From the NCBI RefSeq assembly GCF_018881755.1, contig NZ_JACVPS010000004.1:1-64000 (forward strand): a stretch of DNA of 64,000 nt, read 5' to 3'. Of this stretch, positions 1 through 8,416 are shown piece by piece; the stretch's first letter is position 1, and the number at the start of each line of letters is the position of its first letter. The translations under genes and the position numbers were made by a program. Under the pieces are notes generated by a model. It did not search any database. It saw only the letters and a program-made list of their open reading frames with translations, and had not been told where the DNA came from. This DNA comes from Polynucleobacter finlandensis (lineage in GTDB: Bacteria; Pseudomonadota; Gammaproteobacteria; Burkholderiales; Burkholderiaceae).

Positions 1-127
1 ATTATTAATTACGCTCTTTAAAGATTGCATTCAAATTTATCTGGATAAAGTTTGAAAGCCAACTACAGCGAAGACCGCGACGGTTCTTAGTCCATCAATA
101 TAGGGACGGTAATTCTTTAAAAAAGAA
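1..127. other. left-edge noncoding stretch
   Basis: No coding sequence is visible here. An AT-only inverted repeat (TAATTCTTT at 110-118, AAAGAATTA at 122-130) overlaps the stop codon of the neighbouring methyltransferase. It could end that gene's transcript, but it lacks GC pairs and a clear T run, so this is weak. Confidence 0.3.
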
Positions 128-943
128 TTAGATTTTTAATGGGTCAATGCGCTTAGGTTTCCAACCTGGAGGTTTTCTAGCTACCAAAATCCACGAGTCT
201 TTCCAGTTTGGCAATAATTTGGTGACAATTAAGTATGGCGTTCGAAGGAACTTTGGAAGGACCCCAAGCATATGGTCGCATCCATGTAGCTCGATGATCT
301 CTAGCTCTAGGAATCCTGCAAGCTGGATTAAATCACTTCGGACATATTCACGAATATGTCCGCGCCACGCGCCGTGATGCCAGTAAAACTCTTTATAATT
401 GGGCATATTTGTACCACCAACAAGCAATTGAAATCGCTTACGTATATTTCCTGCGTTTGGAACAGTGATTAAGAGAAGACCGTTGGTTTTTATCAATTCG
501 GTGAGATCATTAACCAATTCTCGCGGAGAGTCATGTAAATGTTCTAGTACATCATTTGACATAACCATGTCAAATGATTCCTTTTTGAAAGGTAGAGCAC
601 CATCCTCAGCTAAACAAAGATTAATACCCATTTTCGAAGAAAATTCCTTAATCTTCTCCTTGTTTCCAGGGATTAGATGCCAGTCATCCTGCAGATCATC
701 GAAGCCTGAGCATTTGAATCCAAGAGCTTGAAGTATGGCAGTTTTATCGCAAGGCCCGCAACCAAAATCTAGAATGCTTGAGCCGGTCTTTAGATGCTTT
801 AGGACGGCTAGGGATATAGACTCATTCGCCCCCGCGACATAAGTGCTGCTACTGCCTATACCTCGTTCCATATAATTTTTAAATGGAAAGTTATTAATAG
901 TCTCAAAAACCGCCTTATGTACGCTTTTAAGATTTGCTTTCAT
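128..943 (-). CDS. class I SAM-dependent methyltransferase
   Basis: A 271-residue protein with a class I methyltransferase core. The SAM-binding motif ILDFGCG lies at residues 57-63, an acidic motif II region (GFDD) near 80-83, and the SNDVLEHL post-motif at about 129-136, typical of Methyltransf_11/23-type enzymes. There is no signal peptide or membrane segment. It sits at the edge of the polysaccharide locus and points away from the main + strand run, so it probably has its own promoter in the 944-1377 gap. A role in methylating a sugar or lipid-linked glycan is inferred from context only; the substrate cannot be read from the sequence. Confidence 0.8.
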   Translation of the reverse strand: MKANLKSVHKAVFETINNFPFKNYMERGIGSSSTYVAGANESISLAVLKHLKTGSSILDFGCGPCDKTAILQALGFKCSGFDDLQDDWHLIPGNKEKIKEFSSKMGINLCLAEDGALPFKKESFDMVMSNDVLEHLHDSPRELVNDLTELIKTNGLLLITVPNAGNIRKRFQLLVGGTNMPNYKEFYWHHGAWRGHIREYVRSDLIQLAGFLELEIIELHGCDHMLGVLPKFLRTPYLIVTKLLPNWKDSWILVARKPPGWKPKRIDPLKI

Positions 944-1003
944 TTGAAATGCTTTCTTTATTTTTTAATGGAGATCAAATTTATTACAAAATGAGAAAAT
1001 ATT

Positions 1004-1055
1004 CCCCTTACAGTAATCTTTATCCTCAGATTATAGATCAAGGTGCTGTAAGGGG
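1004..1055. repeat. nested inverted repeat
   Basis: The outer arms CCCCTTACAG (1004-1013) and CTGTAAGGGG (1046-1055) are perfectly complementary over 10 bp. Inside them TAATCT (1014-1019) and AGATTA (1028-1033) form a second hairpin with an 8-nt loop. The RNA or DNA could fold into a stacked structure. There is no T run to make it a classical terminator. Confidence 0.6.
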
Positions 1056-1262
1056 TTGCGGTCTCAGCTGTACCATAAAAGCACCCATTTCACCTGTCAG
1101 CATGGATTCCCATTGAGTCTTGAAGATTTCGTACACAGCAATCTTAGTCAGAGATGAATATTTACATTTCTTGAGGATGAGTTCATATAGGAAATCCTCA
1201 ATTGGTTTTAAATGGCTGTTTGATATAATCACAGATAATTGTTTTCGAAGCATGCTGTCCAA
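1038..1262 (-). CDS. doubtful 74-aa hypothetical ORF
   Basis: The frame begins with TTG (ATG is available at codon 4, position 1253) and overlaps the right arm of the nested inverted repeat. Its translation is unremarkable, with a mixed hydrophobic and basic composition, no signal peptide and no motif I recognise. It could be the remnant of a lost polysaccharide gene or simply an open frame in AT-rich DNA. It is listed only because nothing else occupies the gap. Confidence 0.15.
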   Translation of the reverse strand: MDSMLRKQLSVIISNSHLKPIEDFLYELILKKCKYSSLTKIAVYEIFKTQWESMLTGEMGAFMVQLRPQPLTAP

Positions 1263-1377
1263 TACCTAAGGATTTCTTGCTAAAAGTCCGTCTCTTGCAT
1301 GCTTGTCAGTGTTCGCCAATGGTAAAGTACAGTGCTGTAAATCTAAATTTAGATATTGACTCCTTAGCTAAAAAATT

Positions 1378-2385
1378 ATGAAAATTCTTGTCACCGGTTC
1401 TGCGGGGTTTATAGGTTCGGCATTGACTCTGAGGTTATTGGAGCAAGGGGGCACTGTTATTGGCATAGATAACCATAACGATTACTACGACCCCTCACTT
1501 AAAGAGGCTCGGCTAGCACGCCATATTTCGCACCCCAATTACACTCACCTACGTATTGATCTGTCGAATAAAAAAGCCATTGAAGATTGTTTTGCTAAAT
1601 ATCAACCAACGCGGGTAGTAAATCTTGCAGCTCAAGCTGGTGTTAGGTATTCAACAGAGAATCCTTTAGCCTATATTAACTCCAATATTGTTGGATTTGC
1701 TCATATATTAGAGAGTTGTCGACATCACAATATTAAGCATTTAGTTTACGCAAGTAGTTCTAGTGTCTATGGTGCAAATACTAAGCTGCCCTTTTCAACG
1801 CACCATAACGTTGATCATCCGCTTAGCCTTTATGCCGCAACTAAAAAGTCTAATGAATTAATGGCACACTCTTATAGTCATCTTTATGATCTCCCAACCA
1901 CTGGATTGCGATTATTTACAGTATATGGTCCGTGGTCCAGGCCTGATATGGCTCTATGTAAATTTACTAATGCAATTTTAGCAAACGAACAGATTCAAGT
2001 ATTTAACTATGGCAAACATCGCCGTGACTTTACTTTTATTGATGATGTTATTGAGGGGATTATTCGCGTACTCGATCGGCCTCCATCTAAAAATATAAGT
2101 TGGACCGGTGATAAGCCTGACCCAGGGACTAGTAGGGCTCCTTGGCGTATATACAATCTTGGAAATAGCTCCCCAATTGAATTAATGGATTACATTAATT
2201 CCTTAGAAAAAGCTCTGGGCAAGAAGGCATTGAGAAAATTTCTGCCAATGCAAGCGGGGGACGTGCCCGACACATATGCAGATATGACTGATTTAATCGA
2301 AGAATTTCAGTTTAAACCCTCGGTCACTGTTGACGATGGAATAGAACGATTTGTAAGCTGGTATAGAGAATATTTTAAGGTTTAA
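1378..2385 (+). CDS. NAD-dependent epimerase, UDP-glucuronate 4-epimerase-like
   Basis: A 335-residue extended SDR. The Rossmann fingerprint GxxGxxG is at G7-G10-G13, the serine stretch SSSS at 126-129 and the catalytic YxxxK at Y152-K156. The DNHNDYYD segment after strand 2 and the overall length fit the CapI/LpsL-type UDP-glucuronate 4-epimerase group, which interconverts UDP-GlcA and UDP-GalA; a UDP-glucose 4-epimerase is the main alternative. It is cytoplasmic and opens the + strand polysaccharide run. There is no strong ribosome-binding site before the ATG. A hairpin terminator follows the stop codon directly, so it may be transcribed as a single gene. Confidence 0.8.
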   Translation: MKILVTGSAGFIGSALTLRLLEQGGTVIGIDNHNDYYDPSLKEARLARHISHPNYTHLRIDLSNKKAIEDCFAKYQPTRVVNLAAQAGVRYSTENPLAYINSNIVGFAHILESCRHHNIKHLVYASSSSVYGANTKLPFSTHHNVDHPLSLYAATKKSNELMAHSYSHLYDLPTTGLRLFTVYGPWSRPDMALCKFTNAILANEQIQVFNYGKHRRDFTFIDDVIEGIIRVLDRPPSKNISWTGDKPDPGTSRAPWRIYNLGNSSPIELMDYINSLEKALGKKALRKFLPMQAGDVPDTYADMTDLIEEFQFKPSVTVDDGIERFVSWYREYFKV

Positions 2386-2412
2386 TTAAGGTCTGGTTAG
2401 ACCTTAAATTTT
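2386..2412 (+). terminator. rho-independent terminator after the epimerase
   Basis: A 9-bp stem (TTAAGGTCT at 2386-2394, AGACCTTAA at 2399-2407) with a GGTT loop is followed by ATTTTG. It begins just after the epimerase stop codon (2383-2385). The T run is short, so its efficiency is uncertain. Confidence 0.6.
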
Positions 2413-2534
2413 GTATCATTAAACAAATTACCATATCAATCTTCAAATATCTGTAATGTAGGAATTTTTGAATTAAGGATTTATAAATTAAATATCTCAT
2501 TAAAGAAGGCTCATGGATACTTTTAGGGCAGATT

Positions 2535-3752
2535 ATGTCCGTCCTTGCCTCTTTAGTCCTTGTGCGCGTGCTCACAAATTATTTAAATGTCGAGCAATAC
2601 GGCGAACTTGCTTTAGCATTGACTGTTGGCACTCTTGTTTCTCAGGTGGCATTCTCAGGATCTATGCCGGGCATCATGCGTTACTTTGCTATTGCGGCAG
2701 AAAAAGGCGATATCAAAGAATACATGCGTGCTGCTGATAGTATGATGGAGTATGGCGCATTCGCCGCTTTAGCATTGAGCTTATTGCTAATATTTGGAAT
2801 GGCAATATATGGGTATTCCAGTGTCTTAGCTGTGACTATCATGTCAATTATTTTTTCCGTGCTGGGAAATTTCAATTCGAAGCAAAGCATGATTCAAAAC
2901 GCTGCAAGACAGCGGAAGGTAGTTTCCCTGCATACTTCATTAGATGCAGGGCTAAAGATTTTATTTGCAATTAGCTTCCTTATTTGGTTTGGGGGATCTG
3001 CTAAGGTTGTTATCGCCGCATATATAGCATCTGTTTCCATAGTTTTAATTTCGCAATCCTTTTTTATTAAACGACTAATTTCAATACATCAATCGAAAAA
3101 AAATACCACAAGTTTTTGGAAGCAGGAAATATGGAAATATTCTAAGCCTTTTATCTTTTTTAATGCATTTACTTGGGTACAGGCTAGCTCTGATCGGTGG
3201 GCGCTTGATATTTTTAGCACTACTCAAGACGTAGGTTTCTATGCAGTGCTCCTACAGTTGGGTTACACGCCGATAGCCATATGTACTGGTTTGATGGCGA
3301 CTCTAATTGGCCCAATTCTATTCCAGCGTTCTGGGGATACGTCAGATCCATTGAGAAACGCAAATGTTCATAAGCGTGCCTGGCAAATAACCTGGTTAGC
3401 ATTGGTACTGACAGCAGTATCAAGTGTCATAGCTTTCGCTTTCCATGATTTTATTTTTAATATTTTAGTTTCTAGTCAATACCGCGCTGTATCTTATTTA
3501 TTGCCTTTTATGATTCTTGCAGGAGGCTTTGTTTCGGCCGGGCAAATTTTAGGATTGAAGTTAATGAGCGACTTGAATACCAAAGCTTTGATTTTTCCTA
3601 AGATAGCAACTTCATTACTGGGCGCCTTTCTTAGCTTTCTAGGTGCCTATTTAGCGGGCATAGAAGGCGTTGTAGGGGGATGCTTAATTTTTGGTGTATT
3701 ACAGCTATTATGGATGGGGTGGCTTTCTAGGTACCCAATGAAAGTCTGTTGA
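2535..3752 (+). CDS. Wzx-like polysaccharide flippase (MATE/MVF superfamily)
   Basis: A hydrophobic 405-residue protein with roughly ten to twelve predicted membrane segments, resembling oligosaccharide flippases that move undecaprenyl-linked repeat units across the inner membrane. The ATG at 2535 is the only standard start in frame after the stop at 2484-2486, but the in-frame codons upstream of it read GSWILLGQI, which looks like the usual N-terminus of this family. The true protein may therefore start earlier at a non-standard codon such as ATT, or a small indel may have occurred. The only good Shine-Dalgarno (AAGAAGG, 2503-2509) precedes an ATG at 2513 in another frame. It pairs functionally with the Wzy-like protein at 4943. 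Confidence 0.8.
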   Translation: MSVLASLVLVRVLTNYLNVEQYGELALALTVGTLVSQVAFSGSMPGIMRYFAIAAEKGDIKEYMRAADSMMEYGAFAALALSLLLIFGMAIYGYSSVLAVTIMSIIFSVLGNFNSKQSMIQNAARQRKVVSLHTSLDAGLKILFAISFLIWFGGSAKVVIAAYIASVSIVLISQSFFIKRLISIHQSKKNTTSFWKQEIWKYSKPFIFFNAFTWVQASSDRWALDIFSTTQDVGFYAVLLQLGYTPIAICTGLMATLIGPILFQRSGDTSDPLRNANVHKRAWQITWLALVLTAVSSVIAFAFHDFIFNILVSSQYRAVSYLLPFMILAGGFVSAGQILGLKLMSDLNTKALIFPKIATSLLGAFLSFLGAYLAGIEGVVGGCLIFGVLQLLWMGWLSRYPMKVC

Positions 3753-3903
3753 TTATTTTGATTTATTAGAAAGATTTAAAATGTAAATACAAAATAAGGT
3801 AAGTTAAATCCAAACACAAGTAAAAAACCTAGTCATTAAGTAATTTATGCCTTACAGATAGTTATTCAACAAATTCAAAATTAAAGTTTTTCGAGATATA
3901 AAA

Positions 3904-4743
3904 ATGCAAAAAAATATAATTATTAAATTTTTTTACTACTCAAAACGCGATGGGTTTCTTAAATCATTAAAAAAGATTCCTACTTGGTTTATTAGTAGGT
4001 TAGGCATTAGGGAGTCCGATGTAATACTTAAACGTCGAATTAAAATATCAAAAAAAATAGATAGTATTTTTAAATCCACAGTTGCATATGGTCCATTTAT
4101 TGGATTAAGGCTGCCTGTTGATTCTTGGTGGGGCGCAACAGATAGAGGGTCTATGCTCCTCGGCCTGTATGAAAAAGAAGTATTAGAGTCATTAAAGGAC
4201 ATCCCCAAAAAATACAACACATTTATTGATCTAGGCGCTGCTGATGGCTATTATGGAATTGGTGTCCTAGTTAATAATTTATTTGAAAAGTCAATATGCT
4301 ATGAGATTAGTGAGGCTGGCAGAAAAACTATTAGAGAGAATGCCCTATTAAATAATTTGCTGGATAGGGTAGTTATTAGAGGAATTGCGAGAGAAGACTT
4401 TTTTAATGAAATTTCTCCAGAGGAGAGACAAAAATCAGTCCTATTTATTGATATAGAGGGCGCAGAATTTGATTTAATGAGTAAGGTGACATTCGAAGTT
4501 TTTAGTAATTCTGTAATATTTATAGAATTACATGAATGGGGGATGGTCGATGGAAAAGAAAAACTCCAAAAGCTGCGTGAAGATGCTTTATCAACGCATC
4601 GGATAACTGAGCTTACGATGGGTTCCCGCGATCTATCTGTTTTCCCTGATTTAAAAACATTTGAAGATAATGATCGATGGTTGATTTGCTCTGAAGGCAG
4701 AGGTCAACTGATGACTTGGTTGCGGTTTGATCCCAATACTTAA
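3904..4743 (+). CDS. FkbM-family methyltransferase
   Basis: A 279-residue protein with the FkbM-type signature. FIDLGAADGYYG (107-118) is the SAM-binding loop and FIDIEGAE (181-188) is the characteristic post-core motif. About 60 residues before the core are rich in Lys, Ile and Phe and may pack on the membrane, but there is no clear signal peptide. FkbM-like enzymes O-methylate hydroxyls on polyketides and on sugars of surface glycans; here a glycan substrate is inferred from the flanking flippase and polymerase. The gene is strongly AT-rich, with 151 bp before it and 199 bp after it, so it may be a separate unit. Confidence 0.8.
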   Translation: MQKNIIIKFFYYSKRDGFLKSLKKIPTWFISRLGIRESDVILKRRIKISKKIDSIFKSTVAYGPFIGLRLPVDSWWGATDRGSMLLGLYEKEVLESLKDIPKKYNTFIDLGAADGYYGIGVLVNNLFEKSICYEISEAGRKTIRENALLNNLLDRVVIRGIAREDFFNEISPEERQKSVLFIDIEGAEFDLMSKVTFEVFSNSVIFIELHEWGMVDGKEKLQKLREDALSTHRITELTMGSRDLSVFPDLKTFEDNDRWLICSEGRGQLMTWLRFDPNT

Positions 4744-4942
4744 AAGTTACAGGGAACATATACGCAATGTAATACGATGTTATGCGACTAGATTGGGGAA
4801 TCCTGCAATTAATCTAAATTTTAAAAAAGATGCGTGATAATTGGCGCACCATTTTTCGTTTTGTTGAATTTTTTGTCGCAAAGCTAATGCCATGATTTTT
4901 ATTTATTTTAATACAAGATGTTGTTAGGTTAATACCACCCAT

Positions 4943-6181
4943 ATGCAAGAAGTGCTTATATTCCAACTCAATAAGAAAGTCCCAATGCTAATCGCTTTGG
5001 GCGCCCTGTTTTATATTTATGTGCTCCAATATCCCTTGAGTCAGCTCTTGCCAGACTCTACACTAGGACCTGAATATGGTTTAGGCAAATGGATATCAGG
5101 CTACTTTTTTGTAATACTCAGCACCGTAATTTTCATGGCAGCACTCCATTTTGGGCTTAATAGCGCCTCAAAATCAATTTTAATAACTAAGCAGCGGCAC
5201 AATATAGTCATAAGGCGAATGAGCTTGCCGATGGTTGCGTTAATAATTATTTTTTTTGGCCTATGGACATACTTGATGGTGTTTTATAAATTAGGCATGA
5301 CCATTTATGCTGATTTTGATCCTTTGCCACTTCATATGGCGGGAGTGCTCTTTTATGGGCGCTTATTTTTACAGCCATTGGTTTTGACCTATATTGCAAC
5401 TGGATATATCTACTCAAAAAATAAGTGGTTCATTTTTTTATTATTGTCGGCTTTAGCCTGTTGGGTAAGTATTGCAAGTGGAAGTCGTTTTGCCAGTCTT
5501 GCATTTGCTGCGCCTTTCTTATTCTTATTTAAGGGAAAAGTACGCTACCTTGTTTTTGTATCGGTATTTTTGGGTCTAATTACACTGGCAACTTTGACGA
5601 GAAGCTTTTATTTGCCTTATATTATTGGTGGTGAATATATCCAGATTTATGCTAACGATCAGTATCTTTCTTCATTGATAGAAAATTTATATTTCTTACC
5701 TATCTTTTATATTATTTATCGACCCTTGGGAATGGGTGAGTTATTAATGACCTTAGATTATGGTGAAATAACATCTAGCTTTTCAGATGCGCTCCAGACA
5801 TCTTTATCTTATTTTTTTCCTTTTATGTTTTCTTCCTCTGGCGCATCGATAAAAAATATTTATGGTTTAAATGATGATGTATTTGGGGGGTTTAGCTTAG
5901 ATATGTTTTCTATTTATTGGACGTCATTTGGAGGAAATATAATTTTGTATACCTTTGGATTGGCTTTGATTGGATGGTTGCTCGGGAAAACCTATGCGCA
6001 GTTTGCTATTGGCCTAGCACGAATAGGGGCTGCAAAACTTGGGGTATTAGTATTTGCTCTCCTTTTTATTTTGACTTTTGAAGGTCGGGCTTTTTTAATT
6101 CCTTGGTTATTTATTCTAGGATGGCTTTTTTCTCGAAGAGAAATACCACTCCTAATTTTTAGTCTATTTAGCTCAAAATAG
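4943..6181 (+). CDS. Wzy-like O-antigen repeat polymerase
   Basis: A 412-residue integral membrane protein with about ten to twelve hydrophobic segments and a larger loop near residues 215-300. This is the architecture of oligosaccharide repeat unit polymerases. Such proteins join undecaprenyl-linked repeats in the periplasm after Wzx export. Wzy proteins are poorly conserved, so the call rests on topology, length and position between glycan genes. No other protein in the + strand part of the locus could serve as polymerase. An alternative is an unrelated polytopic membrane protein. The start ATG at 4943 has no evident Shine-Dalgarno; M15 is a possible alternative. Confidence 0.65.
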   Translation: MQEVLIFQLNKKVPMLIALGALFYIYVLQYPLSQLLPDSTLGPEYGLGKWISGYFFVILSTVIFMAALHFGLNSASKSILITKQRHNIVIRRMSLPMVALIIIFFGLWTYLMVFYKLGMTIYADFDPLPLHMAGVLFYGRLFLQPLVLTYIATGYIYSKNKWFIFLLLSALACWVSIASGSRFASLAFAAPFLFLFKGKVRYLVFVSVFLGLITLATLTRSFYLPYIIGGEYIQIYANDQYLSSLIENLYFLPIFYIIYRPLGMGELLMTLDYGEITSSFSDALQTSLSYFFPFMFSSSGASIKNIYGLNDDVFGGFSLDMFSIYWTSFGGNIILYTFGLALIGWLLGKTYAQFAIGLARIGAAKLGVLVFALLFILTFEGRAFLIPWLFILGWLFSRREIPLLIFSLFSSK

Positions 6182-6231
6182 GCATAATTTTTTACTAAAA
6201 CTAACACTCAAAACGCTCGAATTTTCCTTTT

Positions 6232-7218
6232 ATGGCTAAGCCACAACTTACTATACTTACCGATCCTCTTCCCTGGGGTAATGAGTTATTGCATGAGGGT
6301 GCGCGCCGTATTTATCGTTGGTTAAGGACTCGCCTTAATCTAAACAAAGAATATTTTCGACATAATCTGTACAGGGGACATGTTGCCGTCACTAGAAGCT
6401 TACTCGAAGGCTTAAAACATACGGATGTAAAGTTCAATTACAATCCTACTTTTCCTTGGGATCTTGCAAATACGGTGATTGTATTGGCTGGAGTCAGAAC
6501 TTTGCGACAGGCAATACTCCTTAAGCGTGCGGGGAAAATTAGAAAGCTTTATGCAGGTCCAAATATTGTTGTTTTTTCATCAGAGCATGATTCGATCTTA
6601 GCTGAACGTGAGGTCGATGCTGCGATTACACCTTGTAATTGGGTCATTGATGTATATCTTGAAGATAATCCCTCATTAAAAGAAAGGATTTTTTCTTGGC
6701 CAGCTGGGGTTGACATAGATTATTGGGTCCCAAATCCGCTGGTAAAACGGGATTCCATATTAATTTTTGAAAAGCAGAATAAAGGCCCTGTTGGCCCCAT
6801 TGATCCCTATGTGGATTATTTGCGTGCGCTTGGCTGGAAAGTCCAAATTATCAAATATGGGTCTTTTACGCATAATCAATATCTTGCTTATCTACAAGAA
6901 TCCTGCCTAATGCTAGGATTTGTAGTTTGCGAAAGTCAAGGTCTTGCCTGGGCTGAAGCTTGGTCTACCGACCTACCCACTTTAATATTAAAGAGAACTA
7001 GCAATGTATTGCAAGGGCGACTGTATAAGAATTCTTCTGCCCCCTATTTGTGTCCTGAAAACGGGCTATTTTTTGATGATTTTGAAGACTTCAAGAAAAA
7101 ATTTCATTATTGGGAATCTCACCGTAAGCAATTCACTCCTAGAGAGTGGGTTATCAAAAATATGTCTGATGAGGTATGTGCGACTAAAATATTGAAAAAT
7201 ATAGATGTATTTAAATAA
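6232..7218 (+). CDS. putative glycosyltransferase (GT-B-like)
   Basis: A 328-residue soluble protein. The C-terminal half has features of GT-B enzymes: an acidic and Gly-rich stretch around VCESQGLAWAEAWSTDLPT (about residues 232-250), reminiscent of the nucleotide-sugar-binding region, followed by a short terminal helical part. The N-terminal half lacks a clear motif. I assign it as a glycosyltransferase from this region and from its place between a polymerase and sugar-nucleotide genes; donor and acceptor are unknown. It lies 50 bp after the polymerase and may be co-transcribed with it. Confidence 0.55.
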   Translation: MAKPQLTILTDPLPWGNELLHEGARRIYRWLRTRLNLNKEYFRHNLYRGHVAVTRSLLEGLKHTDVKFNYNPTFPWDLANTVIVLAGVRTLRQAILLKRAGKIRKLYAGPNIVVFSSEHDSILAEREVDAAITPCNWVIDVYLEDNPSLKERIFSWPAGVDIDYWVPNPLVKRDSILIFEKQNKGPVGPIDPYVDYLRALGWKVQIIKYGSFTHNQYLAYLQESCLMLGFVVCESQGLAWAEAWSTDLPTLILKRTSNVLQGRLYKNSSAPYLCPENGLFFDDFEDFKKKFHYWESHRKQFTPREWVIKNMSDEVCATKILKNIDVFK

Positions 7219-7330
7219 TGCACTGAAACAAGCACTTACGAAATTTTAAGATTGCTCTAATGAGAATCTTGATTAGAGGTAACCATGAAATTAACGCCTT
7301 GTTTATATGTAAGTTAACTGTAGTTAATAT
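7219..7330 (+). promoter_or_regulatory. interlocked hairpins and a 10-codon mini-ORF upstream of the epimerase
   Basis: Two inverted repeats interlock: AAGATT (7248-7253) with AATCTT (7265-7270), and CTCTAAT (7255-7261) with ATTAGAG (7272-7278). They are mutually exclusive hairpins or, less likely given the 1-nt loops, a pseudoknot. The last arm overlaps a Shine-Dalgarno-like AGAGG that precedes a 10-codon ORF (7285-7317, MKLTPCLYVS) ending 13 nt before the next gene's ATG. That ATG has no visible ribosome-binding site. A leader or attenuator role is speculative. Confidence 0.3.
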
Positions 7331-8392
7331 ATGAAAAATAAAAAAATATTAGTGACTGGCTCAAGCGGTCTTATTGGCAGTGAGGTAGTTTCTTACTTTG
7401 CTAATCAAGGCGCAACGATTCATGGCGTTGATAATAATATGAGAGAAATATTCTTTGGGCCTCAAGGAAGTACGCGATGGAATCAAGATCGCCTAATAAA
7501 TAAATTTGAAAAGTTTACTCACCATGAGGTGGATATACGTGATCGATCAGGCATATTAAATTTAGTTAAGGAGATTCGTCCTGATGCGGTCGTTCATGCT
7601 GCAGCTCAACCATCCCATGACCGGGCCGCCGCTATTCCATTTGATGATTTTGATACCAATGCTGTCGGCACTCTAAATCTATTGGAAGCTTGTCGACAAT
7701 ACTGCAAAGAGTCGCCCTTTGTACATATGTCTACTAATAAGGTATATGGAGATGCCCCCAATCAATTGGCTTTAGTTGAGCTGGAGACTCGTTGGGAATA
7801 TGCGGATGCAAAATGGCAGACTGGTTTAACAGAAACCTTTACGATTGATCAATCTAAACACTCTCTCTTTGGTGCATCAAAAGTAGCCGGTGATGTTATG
7901 GTGCAAGAGTATGGGCGATATTTCAATATGCCCACCTGCTGTTTGCGAGGGGGCTGTTTAACAGGTCCTAGCCATAGTGGTGTTGAGCTACATGGGTTTT
8001 TAAGTTATTTGATTAAGTGTAATTTGGAAGAGAAGCACTACACTGTTTTTGGATATAAAGCTAAACAGGTTAGGGATAACATCCATGCATGGGATGTGGC
8101 AAATTTCGTCGCTTCTTTCATAGATTCACCTCGAGTTGCAGAGGTTTATAACTTGGGTGGCGGCAAAGAAAATAGTATTTCTATGAAAGAGAGCTTCTCT
8201 TTAATAGAGTCTATTAGTGGTAAGCCAATGAACTATAGTTACTCTGATACTGCTCGCGAAGGTGATCATATCGTTTACTACAGCGATCTAAGCAAAATCA
8301 AATCTCATTACCCCAAATGGAATATTACTAAAGATTTAAATACCATATTCCAAGAAATACATGATAGTTGGCACCAGCGGAAAGTTGGTTAA
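7331..8392 (+). CDS. NAD-dependent epimerase/dehydratase, CDP-tyvelose 2-epimerase-like
   Basis: A 353-residue extended SDR. The cofactor fingerprint is at G10-G13-G16, and STNKVYGD (134-141) is the strand-5 motif typical of the CDP-paratose/tyvelose epimerase group and of relatives that act on branched or 2-epimerised sugars. At the place of the catalytic YxxxK the protein has F180-GAS-K184, so the usual tyrosine is phenylalanine. Either the family uses another acid/base or the reaction differs. It stands 112 bp after the glycosyltransferase and 24 bp before the fucosyltransferase homologue. The substrate cannot be told from the sequence. Confidence 0.7.
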   Translation: MKNKKILVTGSSGLIGSEVVSYFANQGATIHGVDNNMREIFFGPQGSTRWNQDRLINKFEKFTHHEVDIRDRSGILNLVKEIRPDAVVHAAAQPSHDRAAAIPFDDFDTNAVGTLNLLEACRQYCKESPFVHMSTNKVYGDAPNQLALVELETRWEYADAKWQTGLTETFTIDQSKHSLFGASKVAGDVMVQEYGRYFNMPTCCLRGGCLTGPSHSGVELHGFLSYLIKCNLEEKHYTVFGYKAKQVRDNIHAWDVANFVASFIDSPRVAEVYNLGGGKENSISMKESFSLIESISGKPMNYSYSDTAREGDHIVYYSDLSKIKSHYPKWNITKDLNTIFQEIHDSWHQRKVG

Positions 8393-8416
8393 AAAAATAA
8401 TGATAGTGTTTGATTT

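Larger units (their letters stand above)
944..1377. other. 434-bp gap with inverted repeats and no convincing gene
   Basis: This divergent gap separates the first methyltransferase (- strand) from the epimerase (+ strand). It holds a nested inverted repeat at 1004-1055 and a perfect 14-bp palindrome, ATCTAAATTTAGAT, at 1341-1354, 23 bp before the epimerase start. A 74-codon - strand ORF (1038-1262, TTG start, or ATG at 1253) is the only sizeable reading frame. It resembles nothing I know and may be a remnant or chance. Promoters for both flanking genes must lie here, but no clear -35/-10 pair stands out. Confidence 0.45.

Noticed and set aside
2513..2737. 74-codon ORF with a good Shine-Dalgarno at the flippase start
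   Set aside because: The frame lies inside the flippase gene, and its translation has no family resemblance while the other frame encodes clear membrane helices. It is kept only as a clue to a possible frameshift.
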